DNA of 64,000 nucleotides from Dryobates pubescens (lineage: Eukaryota; Chordata; Aves; Piciformes; Picidae): the NCBI RefSeq assembly GCF_014839835.1, contig NC_071646.1, positions 3,658,001 to 3,722,000 on the forward strand, given 5' to 3'. Below the pieces are notes generated by a model. The model worked only from the letters and a program-made list of their open reading frames with translations. It searched no databases and was not told the DNA's origin. The translations under genes and the position numbers were made by a program. Positions 1-18,372 of this stretch are shown piece by piece; within the stretch, counting starts at the first letter, position 1; each line of letters begins with the position of its first letter.

Positions 1-163
1 GGGAAGTGGTGGAGTCCCCATCCCTGGAAGTGCTCAAGAGGGGATTGGATGTGGCACTTGGTGCCATGGTTTAGTCATGAGGTCTGTGGTGCCAGGTTGG
101 ACTTGGTGATCTTTGAGGTTTCTTCCAACCTTGGTGATTCTGTGATTCTGTGTGATTCTGTGA
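1..163 (+). mobile_element. CR1 LINE 3' end, cut by the window start
   Basis: It shows GGAGTCCCCATCCCTGGAAG, then the GGTTGGACTTGGTGATCTTT tail and a degenerate GATTCTGTG octamer. In the bird CR1 family this is the end of ORF2 plus the short 3' UTR. The 5' extent is unknown. Confidence 0.9.
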
Positions 164-207
164 ATTCAAGCCTGAAGAAAGCCATCATCTCATCAGTGCC
201 ATCCCCC

Positions 208-378
208 CTCCTTCAGGGAGGTGGTAGAAGCTCCATCCCTGGAGGCTTTTAAGGCCAGGCTGGATGTGGCTCTGAGCAGCCTGATCTAGTATGAGGGGTC
301 CTGGCCCACGGCAGGGGAGTTGGAACTAGATGATCCTTGAGGTCCCTTCCAACCCCAACAATTCTATGCTTCTATGAA
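208..378 (+). mobile_element. CR1 LINE 3' fragment
   Basis: About 170 bp from GGGAGGTGGTAGAAGC to the tail TTCTATGCTTCTATGA, truncated at its 5' end. It follows the preceding CR1 by only 45 bp. Confidence 0.9.
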
Positions 379-770
379 TTCCATCTTTAAGCAGGTTATA
401 CATTTGTAACACATCCTCAAGGACAGGGAAAGCTGACCTGGAATTCCCTGGGACATGCTTGGTGCATGGATAAAGCAGGGACCTGAGTGGCTGTGGCTGT
501 GTCAGCTGTGAAAATCATATCAGCTCTTGCACATTGCTGTCACTCAGCAGCATCTCTGCTCTGGCAAAGCTAAGCAGTTGATAAATGGATTAAACTGAGT
601 TGAGAATCATATCTTTGTCCAAGGCAGCTGTGAGCTGTCAGCCACATCAGTCACATCTTGGTTCCCAAGAGGAGCCCTTCTCTACAAGTTGTAGATGGCT
701 CACCCTGTCCCATTGAACCAAGTGCAGCTCAGTGGCATTGAGTGCACCCTCTGCAAGTCTGCAGATGACA
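376..770. other. Intergenic stretch without recognised features
   Basis: Unique-looking sequence of ordinary composition between two CR1 fragments. I see no gene, RNA or repeat. Confidence 0.6.
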
Positions 771-924
771 CCAAGCTGTGTGGATGCTCCCTCCCTGGAG
801 GTGTTTAAGGCCAGGTTGGATGAAACCATGAGCAACCTGGGGCTAGTGGAAAGTGTTCCTGCCCATGGCAGGGGGGTTGGAACTAGATGATCTTTAAGGT
901 CCTTTCAACCCAAATCATTCTATG
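770..924 (+). mobile_element. CR1 LINE 3' fragment
   Basis: Starts near GGATGCTCCCTCCCTGG and ends in CAAATCATTCTATGG. About 155 bp, 5'-truncated. Confidence 0.88.
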
Positions 925-1635
925 GTAAAGGGAAAACCTTAAAAATGTGAAGATGGAGCAGGTCTCAAGCAGCCCAGCTCTCAGGTCCTGAGGTGAGTAG
1001 GGAGCTCCAGGCAAGCCCATCCAGGATGGCCTCCACTGTTTCTCAGGTTGTCTTCACACATGATGCCTCCTGGCACCGTGCTGCCCACACCTCCTCTCTC
1101 CACACTTATCCAGTCATGGAGTTTATGAGCTTAAAGCAAAGAGGGTTGGGGAACAATCAAAATAGCTGCTGCTAAGGCAGCTAAGGGGATTAGACAGCTA
1201 AAGCAGGCACTGCGCCGCCGGCGCTGCAGCCGCCTCGGTACAACCTGGCGCTGCAGAGGGCAATCTCCTGCCTCCTGACGCAATGCGAGCCCAGAGGTCA
1301 CAGCCTCCTCTGGATTACCCCAAAAGGTCAGCCCAGGAGGTGAAGCCCACACGTTATCACTTCCCCAGCTCTCACAGGACCCTGCAGCATGGTCACTTAG
1401 ACACATCCATGCCTGGGCTTACCACAAGGACTGCCTGAAGCCTTGTTTAAAGCAGCCTGCAGGGAGGCTCAGCACCCATTTAGCATCACTTTAACTGTGA
1501 TGAGTGAGAGAGCTGACAGAGCTGCAGTAGATTAAAAGGCTTCAGCAAACTTCCCTGCTCTTCAACCACAGCAGGACTCTCCAGCCCATTTCCCAGCCAC
1601 ATCTCCCAAGGCCCCTGACGCCTGCATTTCAACAG
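925..1635. other. Intergenic stretch without recognised genes
   Basis: Non-repetitive. A short CpG-bearing patch (1205-1260, GCGCCGCCGGCGCTG) is the only notable local composition change. Confidence 0.55.
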
Positions 1636-1965
1636 TAGACAAAGAGAAGGCTCCAGGGACACCTTAGAGGTGCACTTCAATATCTGAAGGACACCTACAG
1701 GAAGGCTGGGGAGGGACTGTCTAGAAGGACTTGTAAGTGATAGGATAAGGGGCAATGGTTTGAAACTGGAGCAGGGGAGATTTAGGTTGGACATCAGAAA
1801 GAAGCTCTTTGCAATGAGGGTGGTGAGACACTGCAACAGGTTGCCCAGGGGAGGTGGTGGAAGCCCCAGCCCTGGAGACATTCATAGCTGGGGCCCTGAG
1901 CAACCTGATCTAGTCCCTGCTTACTGGGTTGGACCTTCAAGGGTCCCTTCCAACCCAATGCAGAA
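1636..1965 (+). mobile_element. CR1 LINE 3' fragment
   Basis: About 330 bp carrying decayed ORF2 C-terminus (reads like [18 protein letters not shown] then NRLPRG) and the end CCCTTCCAACCCAATG. Confidence 0.9.
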
Positions 1966-2837
1966 AGCCCTGGCCAATACAGCTGCCATGAATACAACCC
2001 CATGCAACCAGTAAACCACCTCCACACACACTGGGCAACAGATCACAGCTGAGGCATTCCAGGGCTGAATTGCAAGGAGAAAGTTTAATTGCAAGTGCTG
2101 GGATAGAGCAGACAGCAACCAGATGGAGTAAGATGCTAGTGAGGACACCCCAGGCAAGCTATAGTGCAGAAGCAAATGGTCCATTTAAGACTGAGTTAAG
2201 CCCAAATCCTGAGGGATACACTCTGGAGGAAGGCCACACATCACCCAAGGTGTGAGTGCCAGATGAGGTCGGTTTCTGTTATTCTCTTGCTTTTAGGACT
2301 TGTCTGAACCCAGTTCAGTGCAACCCTGCAAGTGAGACACTTTTCTGCTGCATTAAACCCTCAGGAAGATTGCACCTGGCATGAAATCTGGGGAGCAGAT
2401 TTCTGTACCCATCCTGCAATACCTCTTCAGAGATCTTATTTCAGCTTGGAGCCGTTGTCCAGGCTTTCATCATGCCTCCACAAGGCCACCTAAAACCCAG
2501 CAGCCCTCACTCACAGGCCAGGGGTTTCAAGGGCAGGAGCCATATGTCCTCTCTTGCTATTTGCAGTTTCAACCCTGGATGTTTCAAGAGCTGCCAAGCT
2601 AAAATTAGGGGCCCAGATAAGTATATCAGCCTCTGCAACCCAACACCAAGGGCATCTAGAACATGGACATCAGCCAAGATGTAAAGCAGGCACAGTACCA
2701 ACAATCACATATCAAGGCAGCAACTCCTGATTTGGTCACAGAAGGAAAAAAAAAACTCAGAAACCTAAATCAGTGCTTTTACACAGCTTGAACATCAGAG
2801 TGCTGCCTCTAACCTGGTGGTGAGTCGAAATGGCATG
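1966..2837. other. Intergenic stretch without recognised features
   Basis: Ordinary composition, no splice-bounded coding segment or repeat that I can name. Confidence 0.55.
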
Positions 2838-3195
2838 TCACAGAATCCCAGCATGGTGAGGGTTGGAAGGGACCTTTGGGGGATCACCCAGTCCAACCCC
2901 CCTGCTAAAGCAGGGCACCCACAGCAGCTTGCCCAGGAGCACAATGGCCAGGGGGGGTTGGGATCTCTCCAGAGAAGGAGACTCCACAACCTCTCTGGGC
3001 AGCCTGCTCCAGGGCTCCAGCATCCTCCCAGCAAAGTTTTAGCTCAAGTTTAGGCTGAACCATTGCCCCTTGTCCTGTCACTGGGCACCACTGAGTCCTG
3101 CCCCATCCTCTTGCTCTCCACCCTTTGTTGACAGCACTGAGAATATCCCCTCTCAGGCTGTTCTTCTCCAGCCCCCAGGTCTCTCATCCTTAAAA
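2838..3195 (-). mobile_element. CR1 LINE fragment
   Basis: Begins with the reversed tail CACAGAATCCCAGCATGG and GGTTGGAAGGGACCTTTGGG, and extends about 355 bp into reversed ORF2 C-terminal sequence. Confidence 0.9.
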
Positions 3196-3486
3196 ATCAA
3201 ACCCAGTCCTTAAAACCATCTCAAGTCTTCCTTGGCAACCAAGAGTGCATTTTCCTGGAGCAATGGAGCTGTGACAGTGATGGCAGAACACCAGCACTGT
3301 GCCCAGGAGCCCCAGTGAGGCAGTATCACATCTGTCACAGCCCTCCAGCACCAGGCTGTCACACATCAGCCCAACATGACAACAGCCAAGGGCAGCCTTT
3401 TATAATGGTGATCTCTGTAAAGAAGAGGAATTAGATCTGGGTTCATGGTAAAGTATACTGGGAGAGCTGGGCATATCTATGGAATA

Positions 3487-3673
3487 AAGGAAAGCAAAAG
3501 GGAAAGGAAGGATGGAAGGAAGGATGGAAGGAAGGAAGGAAGGAAGGAAGGAAGGATGGATGGAAGGAAGGAAGGAAGGAAGGAAGGAAGGAAGGAAGGA
3601 AGGAAGGAAGGAAGGAAGGAAGGAAGGAAGGAAGGAAGGAAGGAAGGAAGGAAGGAAGGAAGGAAGGAAGGAA

Positions 3674-3751
<78 letters not shown>

Positions 3752-3756
3752 AAAAG
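3487..3756 (+). repeat. Long GGAA then GAAA microsatellite
   Basis: About 175 bp of GGAA repeats with a few GGAT interruptions near the left end (3513-3560) change abruptly to about 75 bp of GAAA. The tract is pure purine on the plus strand except for those T's. It lies 2.7 kb upstream of HSD11B1 copy A, and the repetitive frames across it are not genes. Confidence 0.97.
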
Positions 3757-4597
3757 AATCCTCTGTATTTAACGAAGTTTTGCTAATGGGTTGGGAAAGA
3801 AACCCCAAACATCACTCAAAAGCAGAAAGCAGAAGTGATAACATGAAACCCCAGTTCCTGCCAAGTGCTTTCCAGTCCCTGAGCTGCAGGCACAAACTTG
3901 CCCCAGTCCTGCCCTGGAACGTGCTCCCCCAGGCAGCACCGTCTGGGGGCACAGTGGGGGTTTCCCAGCAGCTCCTCTCTGCCAGTTTGTATCAGAAGTC
4001 TCCTCCACGCCTGCCTTTCCTCCCAGACAGCTCCAGGCAGCGGTAGCTGAAGAACCACCCCAGAGCAGGCAGTGCACGCTGAGCATCACCCCTTGAACAC
4101 CACCCCTCAAACAGAGCAGCGATACAGAAGCGACCTGCAGCGAGGGGATAACTCCAGGGTAATTCGGCTGAAGCCCTTTCAGAAGCTGCAGGCTGCTCTC
4201 CTTTGTCCCCAGGACTCCCTCTCACCGGGCTGGGGCTGACCACCCCACTGGGCAAAGGTTTGGCAGCAGCGGGGCCAGGACCAGCTAAGATCAAAAAGCA
4301 CTTCTCTGCAGTTGCCTCTTCCTGCCCTCCTTTCCCTTTCCTGGCTCCCCACCCCCAGGAAAAGGTTACAAACAAAGTTCTTAAGTTGCAGGGAGCAAAA
4401 CAAACCCAGGAAAAGCTGTGAGTGGGAGCAAGGAGCAGCAGTGCCCTTGGCAACCAGCAGCCAAGAGCGAATCCATGCTGGCCAGATCCGGCTGCTCCTG
4501 CCACCACCACAGCACCCAGCCCTCCTGAGGACCACCCCACAACCCCAGGGCTCCATCCACACACAGGACACTCTAAATGGCACATACACAAATGTCA
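3757..4597. other. Intergenic, moderately GC-rich, no recognised gene
   Basis: Several open frames overlap here on both strands, but none has homologous motifs or splice structure that I recognise. Confidence 0.5.
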
Positions 4598-4692
4598 TGC
4601 TGTCCAGTGGGAGGTGTCCCTGCCCAAGGCAGATGATCCTAGATGATCTTTAGGAACCCTTCTAACCCAAACCATTATAGGATTCTATTTTA
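4598..4692 (+). mobile_element. Short CR1 LINE 3' end
   Basis: About 95 bp: GGGAGGTGTCCCTGCCCAAG through CCAAACCATTATAGGATTCT. Confidence 0.85.
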
Positions 4693-5297
4693 AAGCTGCA
4701 ACAGGGGAAAGAAACTCTCTGGCTGATTATGTAGAGGGGTCTAAGAGGGACAACCACAGCAGTGTGTCCATGGCAGTCAGCCCATGGTGCAGCCCCTTCA
4801 CTGCACATGAGGCTATGGCCCCCAAGCTGATAAGGCACAGGCTGCTCCAGCAGTGCAAGAAGCTCCTGCAGTGTGTCCCCATCCCACAGCAGTGCTGGTA
4901 CTCTGGGGTGGAGATCCCAGCAGCAGATGAAAGCTGGAACAGAGTTTATTATCATTGCATAACATTGATGGCATTGGAATTGCTGCTGCCAAGATGCAGG
5001 CAGCTCAGGGATGCTGTGTGGTTTTTCCTCAGAAGCAAAGATTCACTTCAAAGTAAGAACAAAGTTCTTGCAACACTCAAAGCGGGAACCACAGCAGCAA
5101 GAAGCCTCATTTCTCTGCAGAGAACACTCAGCATTTCACTGCAAACCTTCCTGTGCCTGAGCAGCCCCCTGGAGCTGGGGTGGCTGCATCCCAGGGATGG
5201 GCTCAGCTCAGCCCCTGCACCCTCCTCTGCTCACAGGAGTTAAGTAGAAATGAAAATACAAACCCTGCTGCAGCAGAGCACTTCTGGAGATGTTTAT
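4693..5297. other. Intergenic stretch without recognised features
   Basis: Non-repetitive sequence of average composition. The 159-aa frame across it has no motif I know. Confidence 0.5.
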
Positions 5298-5393
5298 CAT
5301 AGAATCAGAATAGGTTGGGTTGGAGGGGACCTTAAAGACCATCCAGTTCCAAGCCCCCTGCCATGGGCGGGGACACCTCCCACCAGGCCAGAT
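5298..5393 (-). mobile_element. CR1 LINE 3' end, abutted by another CR1
   Basis: TCATAGAATCAGAATAGGTT to CACCAGGCCAG, about 95 bp. It stops exactly where the next CR1 tail begins, which suggests the second copy inserted into this one. Confidence 0.9.
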
Positions 5394-5845
5394 CATAGAA
5401 TCATAGAATCAATAAGGTTGGAAAAGACCTCAAGGATCCTCAAGTCCAACCTGTCACCACAGACCTCATGACTACTAGACCATGGCTCCAAGTGCCACAT
5501 CCAATCCCCTCTTCAACACCTCCAGGGATGGGGACTCCACCACCTCCCTGGGCAGCACATCCCAATGGCTAACAACTCTCTCTGGGATGAACTTTCTCCT
5601 CACCTCCAGCCTAAACTTCCCCTGGCATAACTTGAGACTGTGTCCTCTTGTTCTGGTGCTGCTTGCCTGGGAGAAGAGACCAACCCCCTCCTGGCCACAA
5701 CCACCCTTCATGCAGTTGTAGACAGCAATAAGGTCTCCCCTGAGCCTCCTCAGCCTGGCCTTGAACATCTCCAGGGGGCATCTACACCCTCCCTTGGCAA
5801 CCTGTTCCAGTGTCTCCCCACTCTCACTGTAAAGAGTCCCTGCTG
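5394..5845 (-). mobile_element. CR1 LINE, about 450 bp
   Basis: Begins ATCATAGAATCATAGAATCA. The minus strand keeps a readable ORF2 C-terminus ([18 protein letters not shown], then [15 protein letters not shown]) typical of a young subfamily. It is 5'-truncated. Confidence 0.93.
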
Positions 5846-5869
5846 ACCAGCATCTCAGCAACGCCCTGG

Positions 5870-6000
5870 GGGGGCAGAGGACCTTTGCTGAGGCCCTGCA
5901 GCATCCCACCCCCCTCGGCAGCCCCCCGCGCGCTCCCCAGCGCCTGACCCGCCGCAGGCGAGCAGACCTGGGCCGCGCCTCCCCGCGCACCCACGTAGGG
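5870..6000. promoter_or_regulatory. Small CpG-rich block upstream of HSD11B1 copy A
   Basis: About 130 bp with many CpG (CCCCGCGCGCTCC, CGCCGCAGGCG) lies between a CR1 copy and the HSD11B1 copy A start, 420-550 bp from the ATG. It may be a promoter or the remains of an untranslated exon. I see no clear donor. Confidence 0.3.
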
Positions 6001-6410
6001 TGCCCCCAGGAACCAACCCCAATGTTTAACCACCTGCCCTGGGCTGCCTCTGATCTCCTCGGAGTGAAACTTGACGCTGCTCCACGAGGACACACCTCTT
6101 CAGGGTGTTGTGCAAAATTCTGCATTTTAACGTAGCACAGGAAATATGAAAAGAGCCGGGCAGAACCCAAACGGCACCGCCGGCTTAGGCCGAGCTTTGC
6201 TGCCCCAGGCAGCAGATCCGAGCTTTTCCCTCGCTCATCCATCCCCCTGCCACCCACCCCTGTGATTTTCCAGCGCTGTGGATGTTGTGGCTCCTCCGCT
6301 AACAGGTTTTTAAAGGACTGGCATCGCTGCTTCCCCTCTGGAGCAGCTCTGCGGAGGGGATTATTTTCTTCTCCCTCCCTCCTCTTTCATGCTGGATTTC
6401 CTGACTCCAC

Positions 6411-6416
6411 AGTGGG
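6411..6416 (+). other. Splice acceptor just before the start codon of HSD11B1 copy A
   Basis: A pyrimidine-rich stretch ends in CCACAG with the AG at 6411-6412, and only TGGG separates it from the ATG. Copy B has the same layout at its own start. This suggests that translation starts in the second exon of the transcript and that the promoter lies further left. I could not identify the upstream exon. Confidence 0.5.
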
Positions 6417-10875
<4,459 letters not shown>

Positions 10876-11309
10876 ACGCCCCCCTTCCGACACCCCGCGC
10901 CGCCCCTTCGGACACCGTCCCGATCCCCCCCGCCACCGCCACCTTCCCAGCACAACCCGCCTTCGGGCGCCCCCCGGCTCGGGAGGGTTTTCCGGCACAA
11001 CAGCCTCCTCTGCCGGCGGGGATGAAGCCTTGCAGCTGGGCCTTGGCGCCGCTGAGGTCTGTGCGGTGGGACAGGCCTGCCTGCCTGCCTCCCCCCCGGG
11101 CTGGACAGGCCTGCCCTCCCCTCCCCACCTCTGCTTCTGCTTTGAAGAGGTCATTATTGCATTGGTAAATAGGGCGGTAAATAGGGTGGTCGAGATGGAC
11201 CACGGAGTGCAGGGTGGGACAGAGGGAATTCCTAAGCCATGCACTGTCCCATCTGGGTGGCCCTGTGCCCCTCCCCAGACAGGGGAAAGTGGGAACAAAC
11301 CCACTGTTA

Positions 11310-11315
11310 AATAAA
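11310..11315 (+). terminator. Poly(A) signal of HSD11B1 copy A
   Basis: AATAAA lies 435 nt after the stop codon of copy A and is followed by a T/G-rich stretch around 11330-11370. It is the first canonical hexamer after the stop, and a CR1 copy begins shortly afterwards. Confidence 0.6.
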
Positions 11316-11439
11316 ATGTACTAACCTAAGAACTCTCTGTGTTCTGTGGGTTTGTTATCCCTTTTCTGTGCTACTAAATGCAGCTGCAAACAGGCACAAC
11401 CCCCCTGACTTGCCTTCCACAGGAAGGTTGGATCCTTGC

Positions 11440-11694
11440 AAGAATCCTTCATCCCTGGAGACATTCGAGCCCAAACTCTCAAGGTGAGGAGAAAGTGCTT
11501 CCCAGAGAGAGCTGATAGCCATTGGAATGTGCTGCCCAGGGAAGTGGTGGAGTCACTGTCCCTGGAGGTGTTCAAAAAGGGATTGGATGTGGCACTTGGA
11601 GCCATGGTTTAGTAGTCCTGCGGTCTTGGGTGACAGGTTGGACTTGATGATCTTTGAGGTCTTTTCCAACCTTATTGATTCTGTGATTCTATGA
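11440..11694 (+). mobile_element. CR1 LINE 3' fragment between the HSD11B1 copies
   Basis: About 255 bp with GAAGTGGTGGAGTCACTGTC and the tail GATTCTGTGATTCTATGA. It starts about 130 bp after the copy A poly(A) signal. Confidence 0.92.
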
Positions 11695-12189
11695 AACTTA
11701 ATGGGGCCCTGATGTAGCTGGAGATGTTCCTGCTCACTGCAGGGGAACTGGACAAGGAAATGCCTCTGGATCAGACATGCAGTGGACAGAAGGAAGGGTT
11801 TGGCCATCCCATGGAAGTCTACACTGAGGGGACACAGGAGTCCCAGCCCCAAAGGCAGCCAGCCACCAAAGCAGCCCACGCCCACTGCTCTCTGGAGGTA
11901 GAAGCTTTGCAGAGCCTTTCCTTAAATGGTCTTCAGAACCACACCTGAAAATCGTGGCAGGAAAAGGGTGCAAAGGGACAGCCTAAAGTCCAGAGTGAGG
12001 TAGGTTAATGTTTGCTAAATCATAGGCAGTGCAAAGAAAAGGTCCTCCAATAGATACCAGCAAGCTTGTGCAAGATAAGAACCAGTTCAAAACTGCTACC
12101 ACTCCCAGCCCCATTTGCAACCCACTGACACATCCTCCTCCCCTGGGTCAGAGCTGTGGAGTTTGTCTTGCTCCTGCCTGTACTTCTGC
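11695..12189. other. Spacer between HSD11B1 copies, 5' of copy B
   Basis: About 500 bp of unique sequence that must carry any copy-specific promoter of copy B unless copy A's is shared. I see no CpG island and no clear TATA box. Confidence 0.45.
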
Positions 12190-12195
12190 AGAGGG
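12190..12195 (+). other. Splice acceptor just before the start codon of HSD11B1 copy B
   Basis: The tract CTCCTGCCTGTACTTCTGCAG ends with AG at 12190-12191 and AGGG precedes the ATG. It mirrors copy A. A possible upstream donor (GAG|GTAGGT) is visible near 11999, but the upstream exon could also be shared with copy A. Confidence 0.5.
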
Positions 12196-15204
<3,009 letters not shown>

Positions 15205-15378
15205 CTCCTGCCTGGTGGACACCATGGGCCAGGCTCAAGGGATTTGGGTCTTCATGCAGCTCCTCGTGTGTCCTTTTTCCATGTCACCAGGGCAGCCCCA
15301 CGCTGATGCACCCTGGCAACCCAAGATGGGATGCACTGGAAGCCTAAGTAATGCACAGGGTGGAAAGGTCCTTCACAG

Positions 15379-15490
15379 GAATGAGCTCCTGCAGCTGGCT
15401 TTTTTAGTCATGAACTCCTGCAGCTGGCTTTTTTAGTCATGAACTCCTATAACTGGCTTTTTAGTCATGAACTCCTGCAACTGGCTTTTT
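15379..15490 (+). repeat. 29-bp minisatellite in the 3' UTR of HSD11B1 copy B
   Basis: About four units each contain GAACTCCTGCAGCTGGC, a T run and AGTCAT, with a few substitutions in the third and fourth units. It lies 175 nt after the copy B stop. Confidence 0.9.
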
Positions 15491-15763
15491 CCAATCAAGA
15501 AGCACACTCAGAGAAGCTCCTGACAGCAGGACCTGCTGCCAGCATCCTGCTCCCCAGCAGGTTCCCTGCTTGACCTCCAGAAACTGTTCCCCCATCCACA
15601 GCCACAAAGGCCACGGTGCTGAGCACAGAGGGCAGCCGAGCCCTGGCCCAGAACGAGGGTTTGGGCCAAGCAGAAACCACCCAAAGCCACCCAAAAAGGG
15701 CCTTTGACCCAGGAAATGGGTTTTTTTTATCATGTATCCCCCTTCCAGACTGCTCTTTGTAAA

Positions 15764-15769
15764 AATAAA
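15764..15769 (+). terminator. Poly(A) signal of HSD11B1 copy B
   Basis: AATAAA lies 560 nt after the stop of copy B and is followed by a T-rich sequence (GTGTTACTACACTGAGTTCTC). The predicted 3' UTR contains a 29-bp minisatellite. Confidence 0.6.
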
Positions 15770-16259
15770 TCCTGTGTTACTACACTGAGTTCTCTGCTTC
15801 CACTCATGCTCCTTCCCCACGTGCCCGGGCACAGAGCCCATGTCAGCGCCCAGCTGCTCCAGCTCACCTCCCTGCATGATTTGCATTAACGAGCTTTCAC
15901 TTCTCTAACGACCTTAATGAATTTCTGCCATTCCTGCCCTCCCCTCAGCTGCCCTACACACGGGTTTGTGTGGTTTGGTTTTTTTTTTCTTTCCTTCCAA
16001 TCTGCAAGAAGCCTTAAAATAATAGCATTACTGTACTGCCCCAAGGCTGGGTCCTCTACCCCACAGCAGCTCGGGGAGGCTCAGTCACTGGGTGCCACCA
16101 GCGGCAGCCCCATGAACTGGCGCTCAACCTCCGCCTGTCGGAGCCTGATAACGGGAGATGGTCCAGGAGATAGCTGCTAGCTCTGCTGGGGGAGAAGCTG
16201 CAGACCTCGGGGTCCCAAGATAACCCAAATCCCCCCACCAGCCGGCCCCCTGCACCCTG
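15770..16259. other. Intergenic stretch between HSD11B1 copy B and TRAF3IP3
   Basis: Ordinary sequence with two short T runs (about 15980). No gene is recognised. Confidence 0.5.
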
Positions 16260-16446
16260 CAGCCGGGCTGGGAGCAGAGACAGGAACCGGGGCTCGGCCG
16301 CAACGTTTCCTGTTTGACAGAGAGCGAGCAGCCACTCGAGGGGGGTGGCACGAAGGTGGCAGCTGGAGCCTGCTGGTGCCAGATAACCCCCTGCTCACCC
16401 CACTGCTGCCCAGTGCTCCAGGGGTAGGACAGGACCCCGCGGGCAG
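16260..16446 (+). promoter_or_regulatory. TRAF3IP3: Candidate promoter and untranslated first exon of TRAF3IP3
   Basis: A consensus donor (GGGCAG|GTAAGT) ends at 16446, and the next good acceptor on this strand is the one before 18340, 33 nt upstream of the TRAF3IP3 start codon. Upstream are ETS-like cores (AGGAACCGG, TTTCCTG at about 16283-16312), which would suit a lymphocyte gene. The call rests on these signals only. Confidence 0.35.
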
Positions 16447-17821
16447 GTAAGTGCCCACGGAGCTGGGGCTGGGGAGGGCCGGAGGGGAGCGGAGCTGCAG
16501 GGCTGGAGGCAGCAGAGTGCACCTTTTTCCCCTCATTTTTCACCCCGTTTTCAGCCTGCATGATTGACACCGGGAGGCTGTAACATGAGCCAGCAAGAAG
16601 CACTTCTGTTTGGTTTTTTTTTTCCCTGGTTTCCCTTGATGCTAGAAGTGTAACAGCTTGGAAAGCAAAGATAAAGGACACGGCTGTTAATTAGAGAGGG
16701 TAATTTGGGGTAACAGGAGGAGGAAACGGAGTATCAGCTTGTCAGGAAGGCCTCAGCAGTTTGCTCAGCTTGGGGTGAGTAATGGCCTGGCTGTTTCTTT
16801 AAGCTTTACCTCGCTTGAAGTCACATTTTGGGGTGAGCTGAACCTGTTCCAAGAGTTGCTTCTGGGCTGCGTGACGACAGGTTGGGCAGTGCAGGTGGGA
16901 GAGGGGCTGAGCTGTTCCCAGCGGGAAGAACTGGATGAGCAGGGACTGAGCAGGACATCCAAGGTTTGAACATGCAATTGGGCCATTTCTAAAGTTAGGA
17001 AAAATAAGCTTTAAAGTGTGCTGAGAGGCTTGGAGCAGGCTGGCTGTAGATACAAGCTTTATCCCAAGCCATGGAGCTCATGTCCAGCTTCAAGGGGACT
17101 GTGGGGCACTGGAGTGGACCCAACTTGCATTTCTCAGTGTGAAGCTGTTGGCCAGACCTTGGTGGGCCCCAGCAAGTGTGTGGGCACCAAGAGGCCCTGG
17201 GTGAGCACAGTGGGTTTGTCATACTGAGGATGTGAGAGCTGCATGGGAGTAATCTTCTCAGCCTTTTACACCCCCAGACTCCTCCAGCTGCATCACAGCT
17301 AAACACCCAAACACTGTTGGGATCCTTCAGTAAATTTAAAACCAGAGAGGCTTCAGAAGCTCCTCAAAGAAGAGAATATTCAGATAAAAATGAATCAAAG
17401 CACATAAGCAAGTGCCACACTTGAGGGCTCTGGAAGCCCACAACCCATCTGGACTCAGCCTTGGAAGCAGTGTCCTGGCTGTGGGCTTGCAGGCATCATC
17501 CCTGCCCAGAGCAGGAGCTGACCTCCCCAAAAGCTCTGCTCTCCTCCCAGAAGGAAGCCCCTGCAGTGAACAGACAGCAGCATGGCCTTTGGGTGCACTA
17601 CAGCTAGCACCAGGACAAAAAGGAGACAGGGACAGATCTGAATGCAGCCTAAAAAGCAGGGAAGTATTTGGTGTCTCTATGGCCTTTACTTGTTCCCACT
17701 TAGACTCAACAACTTCCTAATTGCTCCAGACAGAACGAGACCAGTGAAGTTCTGGTGGGTTGGTTTGGCACTGAAGAACATTTAACTGGAACTTTCCAGT
17801 ACCTCATATTCAGTTACTCTT
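16447..17821. other. Presumed first intron of TRAF3IP3, no recognised element
   Basis: Unique sequence between the candidate untranslated exon and the CR1 copy. No conserved coding segment is seen. Confidence 0.45.
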
Positions 17822-18331
17822 AGCAGTAACTGTGCTGTGCCCTGGTGAGACCACACCTGCAATGCTGTGTCCAGTTTGGGGCTCCCCAATTCAGGACAGG
17901 GATCTGCTGGAGAGAGTCCAACAGAGAGCTATGAGGATGATGAAGGGACTTGAACTTCTCTCCTATGAAGAAAGGCTGAGAGATCTGGGGCTGTTTAGTC
18001 TGGAGAAGGCTGAGAGGGGATTTGATCCACATCTAGAAATATGAGGGGTGGGTGTCAGGATGAAGGTGCCAGGCTCTTCTCAGTGGTGCCCAGTAACAGG
18101 ACAAGGAACAAAGGGTATGAGCTGTAACACAGGAGGTTCCACCTCACCATGAGGAGAAACTTCTTTGCTGTCAGGGTGACAGTGTCCTGGAGCAGGCTGC
18201 CCAGAGAGGCTGCGGAGTCTCCTGCTCTGGAGACCTTCAAGACCTGTTCCTGCATGGCCTGCTCTGGGTGATCCTGCTTTGGCAGGGCCATTGGGCTGCA
18301 TGACTCCAGAGGTCCTTTCTAACCCCCTTGG
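17822..18331 (+). mobile_element. CR1 LINE, about 510 bp, ending at the TRAF3IP3 coding exon
   Basis: Reads as decayed ORF2 (YEERLRDLGLFSLEKAERG) and ends GGTCCTTTCTAACCCCC. Its last bases lie within 10 nt of the acceptor TTTCATCAG that opens the first TRAF3IP3 coding exon. Confidence 0.9.
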
Positions 18332-18372
18332 TTTCATCAGGACAGAAGACCCCAGAGTGGAGCTGGCCCAGG

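Noticed and set aside
3443-3808. Frames coding for Lys/Glu/Gly or Phe/Leu/Ser repeats
   Set aside because: Translation of the GGAA/GAAA microsatellite.
5475-6257. 260-aa minus-strand frame
   Set aside because: It joins a CR1 ORF2 remnant to a GC-rich block; no host gene structure.
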